A stretch of 64,000 bases of DNA, taken from an uncultured Rubripirellula sp. (lineage in GTDB: Bacteria; Planctomycetota; Planctomycetia; Pirellulales; Pirellulaceae). The stretch is taken from positions 868,001 through 932,000 of the forward strand of contig CALJHC010000003.1 of NCBI GenBank assembly GCA_938075415.1. Direction: 5' to 3'. Position numbers and translations under genes: made by a program. The notes beneath the pieces are model-generated. The model worked only from the letters and a program-made list of their open reading frames with translations. It was not told the origin of the DNA and searched no databases. This document shows, piece by piece, positions 57,821 to 64,000 of the stretch; the stretch's first letter is position 1; each line of letters opens with the position of its first letter.

Positions 57821-59362
57821 ATGCTCGCTCGGCTGAAGACTTTTACACTCTTGGGCATCGATGCCATGCCTGTTGATGTAGAGATTGATATTTCATCAGC
57901 CGCTATGCCCAAGACAATTCTGGTTGGACTACCTGATACCGCGGTCAAGGAAAGTACCCATCGCGTTGAACGCGCGATCGTCAATAGTGGATTTGTACGA
58001 CCACAGGATCGCGTTGTCATTAACTTGGCGCCGGGTGATATCCCGAAACAAGCTTCGTCTTTTGACTTACCCGTTGCACTGGGTGTACTCGCTGGAAGTG
58101 GCCAAATTGCGTTTGAGGCGATGGAACAATTTGCAGTTGTCGGAGAATTGAGTCTCGAGGGGTTCACAAGACCGATTAAAGGAGTCTTATCCATGGCGAT
58201 GGAAGCAAAGAGATCCTGTGACGTTCGAGGACTGATCGTACCAAGGCAAAATGCCTCCGAAGCATCGGTTGTTGAGGGCCTTGATGTGATCCCCGTCGAT
58301 AGCCTCTCACAAGCTGCGGCATTCTGTGCAGGCAAAATCAATATCGATCCCAAGGCGAGTGGGATCAGTGATCTTTTTGAACAATTTGGCCATTATGAAT
58401 TTGATTACAGCGATGTGCGTGGTCAAGAATCAGCAAAACGTGCCATGACACTCGCTGCGGCGGGCGCACACAACCTCATGATGCTAGGCCCACCAGGATC
58501 GGGCAAGACAATGCTTGCCAAGCGGTTACCAACAATCCTACCTAGACTGGATGCCAAGGAATCAATTCAAACGACCCGCATCTACAGTGCGTTGGGCCAA
58601 CTGCCACACAACCAGCCTCTACTGGTAACTCGACCATTTCGTAGCCCGCATCACACAATCAGCAATGCAGGCTTGGTGGGAGGTGGGAATCCACCAGCTC
58701 CCGGAGAAATCAGCAAAGCGCATCATGGAGTGCTTTTTCTCGATGAAATTCCTGAATTCAATCGCAAAACTCTCGAGGTGATGAGGCAACCCCTCGAAGA
58801 CAACTCGGTAACCATCTCGAGGGCACTGCGATCAACAAACTTTCCTGCAAATTTCATGCTCATCGCGGCTGCGAATCCGTGCCCCTGCGGGTATCGGGGA
58901 GATCCAAGAAGAAGTTGTAGCTGCACGCCCAAGCAAGTGCAAAACTACATGAGTCGAATTTCTGGACCCTTGCTTGACCGAATAGATATTCAAATTGAAG
59001 TCCCTGCCGTTCCGTATGATGACCTCGAAGATACAAAGCCCCCCGGAATCAGCAGCAATGATTTATTGGCAATTGTTCAATCAGCTCGTTCGATCCAAGA
59101 AACTCGATTCTCACGAAGCCGAACGAGTCATAACGCTAACATGAACCACCAACAAATGCGTGAACACTGTCAAATCAATGAAGCATGTCGGAAGTTATTA
59201 CGGTACAGCGTTGAACAACAGGGACTCTCGGCACGCGCGCATGACAAAATCTTAAGGCTCTCCAGAACCATTGCTGACATCGATGATTCCAACCACATTT
59301 CCGAATTGCACATTGCCGAAGCAATCGGCTATCGCTCTCTGGACCGAACACTCGCATCCTGA
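57821..59362 (+). CDS. YifB/ComM-family AAA+ ATPase
   Basis: 513 residues, usual for the family. The N-terminal part is the Lon-protease-like domain (MPKTILVGLPDTAVKEST), the central Mg-chelatase AAA+ domain has Walker A GPPGSGKTMLAKRL near residue 223 and Walker B LFLDEIPEF, and a cysteine cluster CPCGYRGDPRRSCSC follows. ComM acts as a helicase that extends strand exchange in natural transformation; the gene is also widespread in non-competent bacteria. ATG 57821 has a perfect AGGAGG five bases upstream, so it beats GTG 57806. Confidence 0.95.
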   Translation: MLARLKTFTLLGIDAMPVDVEIDISSAAMPKTILVGLPDTAVKESTHRVERAIVNSGFVRPQDRVVINLAPGDIPKQASSFDLPVALGVLAGSGQIAFEAMEQFAVVGELSLEGFTRPIKGVLSMAMEAKRSCDVRGLIVPRQNASEASVVEGLDVIPVDSLSQAAAFCAGKINIDPKASGISDLFEQFGHYEFDYSDVRGQESAKRAMTLAAAGAHNLMMLGPPGSGKTMLAKRLPTILPRLDAKESIQTTRIYSALGQLPHNQPLLVTRPFRSPHHTISNAGLVGGGNPPAPGEISKAHHGVLFLDEIPEFNRKTLEVMRQPLEDNSVTISRALRSTNFPANFMLIAAANPCPCGYRGDPRRSCSCTPKQVQNYMSRISGPLLDRIDIQIEVPAVPYDDLEDTKPPGISSNDLLAIVQSARSIQETRFSRSRTSHNANMNHQQMREHCQINEACRKLLRYSVEQQGLSARAHDKILRLSRTIADIDDSNHISELHIAEAIGYRSLDRTLAS

Positions 59363-59387
59363 AACAGTGACTACAAATTCAATGTAT

Positions 59388-60098
59388 CTAATTTTCCTTG
59401 ACTGCTAGAACCATGTACTGCGCGCCCAAAGGAAATCGACAAAGCATTGATTCGGTAAACCGCAAACACTTTAAGAAAGCAGGGAAAATAAAGTAATACT
59501 CTGTACCTATCACCTTCAACCCCGCACTTCTTATCAGGCTTCGCGCCTCGGATGGCCAAACCATCACCGCATCTCGATCAAACGGTATGCGACTCATCAC
59601 ATACCTAGCAGGCAAGCTGAAAGGACTGTTTTCCCACAACGCAAATACACCGCCCTTTATCATCGATGATGCGATCGTCGACATCGCCTTGGGTCGATCG
59701 TCCACAGCAATGTGGTGGAAAACTCCGTTACAAAAAACCAGATCCACATCAGCGTTTGGCTTGTAATGTGAAAGTAGCTCGAATCGAATTTTTTGTTCCT
59801 CGTCAGTGACGCATCCTTGATGCTGTTGCTTAGCAAAGTCGATAGATCGGCTAGATGGGTCAACACCCAAGACCCGCTGCACACTTAATTCTTTGATTAA
59901 ATGTTTCGCAGCAGTACCGACACCACAGCCAAAATCCAAGGCTGTCCTCGGAGAATACGAATACTGAACCAAGCGTCTTTTCAAGTATCGCAACCGAGTT
60001 TGCGCGAAGAATTCACTCCCGTCACCGGAAACTGCAAGCCCACGCTGTAATGCTTCGTAATACTCATCAGCATAATGATCGAAAAGAGGATCCGTCAT
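59388..60098 (-). CDS. Class I SAM-dependent methyltransferase (UbiE-like)
   Basis: 236 residues. Motif I is ALDFGCGVGTAAKHLI (about residues 54-69), the GVDPSSRSID loop gives the acidic residue, and VFCNGVFHHIA is motif IV. A C-terminal hydrophobic stretch may contact membrane or lipid. Substrate unknown. It lies 30 bases after the stop of the MauG-like gene on the same strand. Confidence 0.87.
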   Translation of the reverse strand: MTDPLFDHYADEYYEALQRGLAVSGDGSEFFAQTRLRYLKRRLVQYSYSPRTALDFGCGVGTAAKHLIKELSVQRVLGVDPSSRSIDFAKQQHQGCVTDEEQKIRFELLSHYKPNADVDLVFCNGVFHHIAVDDRPKAMSTIASSMIKGGVFALWENSPFSLPARYVMSRIPFDRDAVMVWPSEARSLIRSAGLKVIGTEYYFIFPAFLKCLRFTESMLCRFPLGAQYMVLAVKEN

Positions 60099-60128
60099 GG
60101 TTCATTTCGCTTATCAATTGAATGATGA

Positions 60129-61328
60129 TTATTTTCCCGAGAACGGATTTGAATACTTTGGATCCGATATCAGAGCTGGATCCGTCAATGTTTTTAGGAA
60201 TGCTGTTAACGCAACTTTCTCCACCTCGGGCAAAGCCATTCCATTTGCCGAAAAATCATTCAACCTCTGATCTAAATTGCGGTGTGGCCTCACACTCCAG
60301 TTGTAATGTTCAATGACTTGATCCAGAGTTCGGAACCGACCATCGTGCATGTAGGGCGCAGTTAACTCAATATTTCGTAAACTCGACGCCTTAAATTTTC
60401 CATCATCCAACCTGTTGTCAGTGTGTTCACCCACTCCCCGATCAACGTTGGGCGATTCTGAATCAATACCATTGACTGATGGTTGGTCAAGCTGAAAGAA
60501 AGCAAACTGGCCACGGTCATTTCCGACGCTCAGATTGTTGGGAAGATGGCATTCGGCGCATCGAGCACGTCCAAAAAACTGGACCTTGCCCAAATTCTCT
60601 TGTTCGGAAAAATTCGGAAATGGTTCATTCACCGAAGCGACTGAATCCAATCCGATATCGAACGGAGATTGAAATGAAATAATGGAACGCACGAACTGTG
60701 CAAGCGCTTTTGCAATTCGGATTCGAGTTACCCGATCCTCACCAAAAGCTGAGTCAAAAAGCGGTGGGTAAATTGGGTCTTTCTGCAAGTCGTTTACCAA
60801 AACATTGATGTCATGCCCCATCTCGATTTTGTCAGAGATAGGCATCAAAACTTGTTTTTCGAGCGAGCCTGCGCGCTCGTCCCAAAAGAACTTTCCACGT
60901 CGGTAGTATCTTAGGTTAACTAAAGACATTGAATGCCGACGCACTTCTCGACCCTTAAATCCAATGCTCTTCACTCGGGGGTCAGTGAAAGCATTCGTCT
61001 GGAGGTGGCATGAAGCACATGCGACTTTTCCGTTGAGAGATAGAGACTTGTCGTAAAACAAGACCCTGCCAAGCGTCGCCCCCGCATCAGTGATCACATT
61101 GTCATCGGGTTGGTTGTCATAAAGATCCGCGACTGATGACACATGCTTAGGTAGAACTGGCTGCGAATAATTAAATGGTTCATTCGGCAGGATCAAGCGT
61201 CGATTCGATGCTATCTGGTCGCGAGGTTCAGAAGCCTTGGAAAGGCCAAGTAGCAGGATTGAAGTTACAAACCAAAACTTTGCGACATCCTGAAGAAGAT
61301 CAGAAACCTTACGTAGCTGGTTTCGCAT
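60129..61328 (-). CDS. MauG/cytochrome-c-peroxidase-like di-haem protein
   Basis: 399 residues with a hydrophobic N-terminal export segment (about 18-32). Two haem c sites are at residues 104-108 (CASCH) and 257-261 (CAECH), and a late Met in ALPEVEK-type segments could be a distal ligand. The family reduces peroxide or oxidises partner proteins in the periplasm. The ATG at 61328 is preferred over 61355. It is flanked by a methyltransferase and a putative outer-membrane protein on the same strand. Confidence 0.92.
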   Translation of the reverse strand: MRNQLRKVSDLLQDVAKFWFVTSILLLGLSKASEPRDQIASNRRLILPNEPFNYSQPVLPKHVSSVADLYDNQPDDNVITDAGATLGRVLFYDKSLSLNGKVACASCHLQTNAFTDPRVKSIGFKGREVRRHSMSLVNLRYYRRGKFFWDERAGSLEKQVLMPISDKIEMGHDINVLVNDLQKDPIYPPLFDSAFGEDRVTRIRIAKALAQFVRSIISFQSPFDIGLDSVASVNEPFPNFSEQENLGKVQFFGRARCAECHLPNNLSVGNDRGQFAFFQLDQPSVNGIDSESPNVDRGVGEHTDNRLDDGKFKASSLRNIELTAPYMHDGRFRTLDQVIEHYNWSVRPHRNLDQRLNDFSANGMALPEVEKVALTAFLKTLTDPALISDPKYSNPFSGK

Positions 61329-61413
61329 TGTTACCCCCCCCACGGTAAATCCCATTTGATCGGCGCAGTCTCGCGAATCAAATTAAGAGACCCGAAGGAA
61401 TCTCTGGCCAATA

Positions 61414-62295
61414 TCAAAGCAGGATTTCAAACATCAATTTGAGAAGCAAACCATCATCCATTGCGATGGTGGCCTGCGAATTGGGGGACCTGCTGATCGA
61501 GGGCATTTTGCCCAAGTGTGTTACCGCAACTGTTGTCCCCAATCGAACCTTACGCACCTCGCGGTAGGTTGTAAAGGCTCCCTCAATTGTCGTTGGGTTT
61601 GCGTATTGATAAGTTTCGGCCACACCGCCCAGTCCCTCACCAGTCGCACGATAGTCACTACGTAATTGGTAGAAGCCAAGCGTAAGATCCAAGATCGATG
61701 GCTGATGAAAGACGAAGCCTTCCCAACCAAAAACTGCTTTGCCACCGATCAACGTGGAGCTTAACTCCTCTTCAAGTAACCCCGATCCCTCATGGGTTAC
61801 GTCAAACTGCTGATCAAACATCATGTAACTGAATTGACAGCCTGCAGATAATCCTCCGATACGAGTTTGCCATGTGTCTCGTAATCCGATGTCATATCCA
61901 TAATGATCTAACTCGGATTTTAGACTCAGAGCACCAGAAGTTGCATCCATCGCATCACCATCGTATGGATTCATAACGGAGAATGACTCTCCAAAGGCCG
62001 AATCGCTCGACTGGGCAAATCCATAGAACGCTCGAGCCTCAACACTTGTTCGGGTGTGCAAGAATCGACGCACCAATTTCAGATCGCCCTGATAGCCCAG
62101 AGAATCTCCAGAATCCTGAACCATGGGGTTCAATGCACCGTCAACTCCCAACTCATATTTCGGAAGAAAAACACCCCAAAGGCCATTACCAACTGATACG
62201 TCCCATGGCCGATCAGTGATCGTGGTTTGTGCAGAAAGGCTGCTGACCAACGAAAGTGAGGCCACAGTAAGAGTGAAGATGATTACCTGGCGCAT
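61414..62295 (-). CDS. Secreted, outer-membrane-like protein of unknown function
   Basis: 293 residues with a signal peptide (VIIFTLTVASLSLVSSLSA, residues 4-22). The mature chain alternates short aromatic and hydrophobic strands, with many Gly and Tyr residues (GYDIGLRDTWQTRIG), as in small outer-membrane barrels. No porin family motif is clear. It lies 85 bases upstream of the MauG-like gene on the same strand, so the two may be co-transcribed. Confidence 0.72.
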   Translation of the reverse strand: MRQVIIFTLTVASLSLVSSLSAQTTITDRPWDVSVGNGLWGVFLPKYELGVDGALNPMVQDSGDSLGYQGDLKLVRRFLHTRTSVEARAFYGFAQSSDSAFGESFSVMNPYDGDAMDATSGALSLKSELDHYGYDIGLRDTWQTRIGGLSAGCQFSYMMFDQQFDVTHEGSGLLEEELSSTLIGGKAVFGWEGFVFHQPSILDLTLGFYQLRSDYRATGEGLGGVAETYQYANPTTIEGAFTTYREVRKVRLGTTVAVTHLGKMPSISRSPNSQATIAMDDGLLLKLMFEILL

Positions 62296-62677
62296 CCGTG
62301 TAGAACCAATAGCGAATGAGAAGAATCCGTTTCATTTTTCGATATCGAGTCGTTGAGTATCAAGCTTTCAACGGATCTCTAACAAAGGATCAGATTGACT
62401 AATGCCGACTGTGCAAAATGAACGGTCAGTAAAAAAGAACCGGGCAGAGAAGATGGGAGGTCTGTGCGGATTAAACAGAAATTCTCGAATAGAAAAGCCG
62501 CCTGCCTAACTACACACGAAGCTCTTTCCGAGGATGATCCAGATGCGAAACTGACGCAAACCATCAAAGAGGGAGACAAAGAATCCAAGCTGAAGAAAAC
62601 TGATCACCTGTACCCAAATGTGCGGTGACAAAAACCGGTATCAAAGAGCAATGCGAGAAAGCGAAGCCACCTGTTAA
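62296..62677. other. Intergenic region with a marginal small reading frame
   Basis: About 380 bases. A 54-codon plus-strand frame runs from GTG 62464 to TGA 62628, with GGGAGG just upstream. It is Lys- and Glu-rich, and could be a small protein or chance. Nothing else is seen. Confidence 0.3.
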
Positions 62678-63406
62678 TCAGAACAGTCGTTGCTGGACTT
62701 CTCTTTGCTGCCTTTCCTCAGCCCCTTCGAGACACTGCGGACCCTCGTTACTAACCTGATTCACAAAGGTTGACACCGGTCGCTTGCAAAGTGGTTCCTG
62801 CGAACTTGTCCGTAATAAATCTCTCAAGATTGACAGTTGCTGAATACTTGGGTCCAGCCACGTTTCATACTCAGAAGAATCCAAAATCACCGGCATCCGA
62901 TCGTGTAAATCAGAGATCGCATCACTTGCTGTTTTGGTCAGGATGGCAAAACTGCGGGCAGCACCTTCGCCAATCCCATGCTTGATCGGTTCTTCCCATA
63001 AGCCAGCCATGACAAACGGCTTTTGATGGGCGGACTCAATAAAATATGGATAACGTCGCCTCCCCTCTCTTTTCCATTCAAAGAATCCATCGGTCAAAAC
63101 AAGACAGCGTCGCTTTGTGAAGGCATCTTTAAAAGTTGGCTTCAACTCTACGGTTTCTGACCTCGCATTGATCAGGCCAGAACCGCTTGCATGGTCAGCC
63201 GACCATGATGGTAATACACCCCAACGCAGCTCCGAGATTGAGACCGGCGAGCTCCTCTCCGCTTTCACCAGAACGGGCACATTTTGGGTTGGTGCGATGT
63301 TAAAACGCCCGACATGTTCAACCGATTGAATCTCGTCGACAAATCCTGGAAAGTGCTGTTGTGCCCAATTCGCAATTGGTGTCTGTAAGCAAAATCGTCC
63401 GCACAC
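62678..63406 (-). CDS. SRAP-family (HMCES/YedK) abasic-site-crosslinking protein
   Basis: The protein seals abasic sites in single-stranded DNA through a covalent bond with its second residue. The frame reaches 63430, but the catalytic Cys must follow the initiator Met, so the start is the GTG at 63406, reading MCGRF. Also present are the LINARSE Asn motif, GFFEW with the active Glu, and LHDRMPVIL with the His. The 242 residues match the family (about 220 in E. coli). It acts on damaged forks in the cytoplasm. Confidence 0.93.
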   Translation of the reverse strand: MCGRFCLQTPIANWAQQHFPGFVDEIQSVEHVGRFNIAPTQNVPVLVKAERSSPVSISELRWGVLPSWSADHASGSGLINARSETVELKPTFKDAFTKRRCLVLTDGFFEWKREGRRRYPYFIESAHQKPFVMAGLWEEPIKHGIGEGAARSFAILTKTASDAISDLHDRMPVILDSSEYETWLDPSIQQLSILRDLLRTSSQEPLCKRPVSTFVNQVSNEGPQCLEGAEERQQREVQQRLF

Positions 63407-63827
63407 CCTAACAACCCTCTCGAAAATCAAAGATTACGTTTGCCCATGTAAATTCTTCATCCGCAGTTTACTACAGTCGATCGATGATGCTGTAGCAAAC
63501 TGCAACAGTTACCAGCAGCGAGTTCGGAGGATTGATCGACACAATCGAAATCAGAACAAATGAAACCAATTACCTGAGAGAGAGTGACAGGGATAAAGGT
63601 TGAGGGGGGGGTAGAGACTAGTGATCGGGGATCATGCCTCGAACAGATGCATATCGTTATATTCTTGAGTTTCACCAAAATGAAAAAAGATCGGGGCGGT
63701 ACCGCCTCCAGCACCGCCCCGATGTATTTGAGGAAAGATGATTCAATTTTGGGGATGAGACTCATCGATCCTCTATGAAATCGATAAGCAAATTCGGTGC
63801 CAACCTTGTGATCAACGTAGAAACTAC
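63407..63827. other. Intergenic region with terminator
   Basis: About 420 bases between the SRAP gene and the gene that enters from the right, both on the minus strand. It holds the strong terminator at 63683-63723 and otherwise no convincing gene. Confidence 0.5.
63683..63723 (-). terminator. Strong intrinsic terminator
   Basis: Read on the minus strand, arms ATCGGGGCGGT and ACCGCCCCGAT (11 perfect pairs, 63713-63723 and 63690-63700) close a 12-base loop, followed by a C and then a run of six T. It ends the transcript of the partial gene at 63828-64000. Confidence 0.9.
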
Positions 63828-64000
63828 TTAATCAAAATCGGGAATGGAGGGCGGATCTTTTTTTATCTCAGGAACTCGGCCCGCCATGATCTTGTTAACC
63901 CCCCCGATCGCTGCATTAATTTCCCGAGAGTCTGATAGCAGGCTGTATTCCAGCTCGAAGGCAACCGACTCACCTGCTGCGAGTTGCGGTACTCTTCCGA
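63828..64000 (-). CDS. C-terminal fragment of an unknown protein
   Basis: The last 57 codons of a gene whose start lies beyond the window. The visible part (VPQLAAGESVAFELEYSL, then an Ile/Lys/Pro-rich acidic tail ending in PPSIPDFD) resembles the edge of an immunoglobulin-like or DUF11-type domain, but the stretch is too short to name. A strong terminator follows at 63690-63723. Confidence 0.6.
   Translation of the reverse strand, partial: GRVPQLAAGESVAFELEYSLLSDSREINAAIGGVNKIMAGRVPEIKKDPPSIPDFD

Noticed and set aside
57724..58353. 209-codon frame on the strand opposite yifB
   Set aside because: It lies fully inside or beside a clear yifB gene, shows no motif, and is explained as a shadow of yifB codons.

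Overview
This window looks like part of a chromosome from a planctomycete, most likely of the Pirellulales group. Pointers are the paired DUF1549/DUF1553 and DUF1501 genes, a MauG-like di-haem protein, an ExbD protein fused to a zinc ribbon, a very large PQQ-type propeller with an N-terminal helical domain, and sparse Shine-Dalgarno sites with some GTG and TTG starts. Base composition is moderate. I saw no insertion sequence, CRISPR array, rRNA or complete phage. The only mobile trace is a small element at a tRNA-Phe gene. All names rest on reading motifs; no database search was run.

Layout. 1-2408: two overlapping genes, the first partial, with a MotB/ExbD-like anchor. 2568-8290: ROK sugar kinase, then the DUF1549/1553 and DUF1501 pair. 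8598-16829: a small secreted protein, glnD and glnB (nitrogen control), cobalamin adenosyltransferase, a Nudix hydrolase, an unknown conserved-looking protein, an FMN reductase and nadD. 17055-20322: priA, a 450-base structured non-coding stretch, and a cold-shock-domain protein. 20421-33159: a co-oriented eight-gene minus-strand cluster. It holds a terpene-cyclase-fold secreted protein, a TonB-like protein, TolQ/ExbB, two ExbD proteins, a PQQ propeller, a TPR plus solute-binding protein and a secreted unknown. This is the best candidate for an undescribed system.

33400-34757: tRNA-Phe(GAA), followed by a 1.27 kb stretch that ends in a 14-base copy of the tRNA 3' end. This is the signature of an integrated element. 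It carries small unknown genes, two of them overlapping by ATGA. 34758-35850 holds no convincing gene. 35851-48367: AGCS symporter, phosphodiesterase-like protein, dusB, ABC-F ATPase, sucA, a coiled-coil membrane protein with a DnaJ-like cysteine motif, a DCC-family protein and purQ. 48662-52894: TVP38 membrane protein, methyltransferase, NHL-type propeller and DMT transporter. 53145-57221: MoxR, DUF58 and transglutaminase operon. 57821-64000: YifB/ComM ATPase, second methyltransferase, MauG-like protein, putative outer-membrane protein, SRAP (HMCES/YedK) protein and the 3' end of another gene behind a strong terminator.

How the genes work together. GlnD and GlnB form a signalling pair for nitrogen and 2-oxoglutarate. 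SucA consumes 2-oxoglutarate, but its E2 and E3 partners are not here. The TolQ/ExbD cluster would use the proton gradient across the inner membrane to act on periplasmic partners encoded beside it. MoxR, DUF58 and TgpA are a widespread chaperone and membrane-protease-fold module. The rest is mostly housekeeping, in short operons or single genes.
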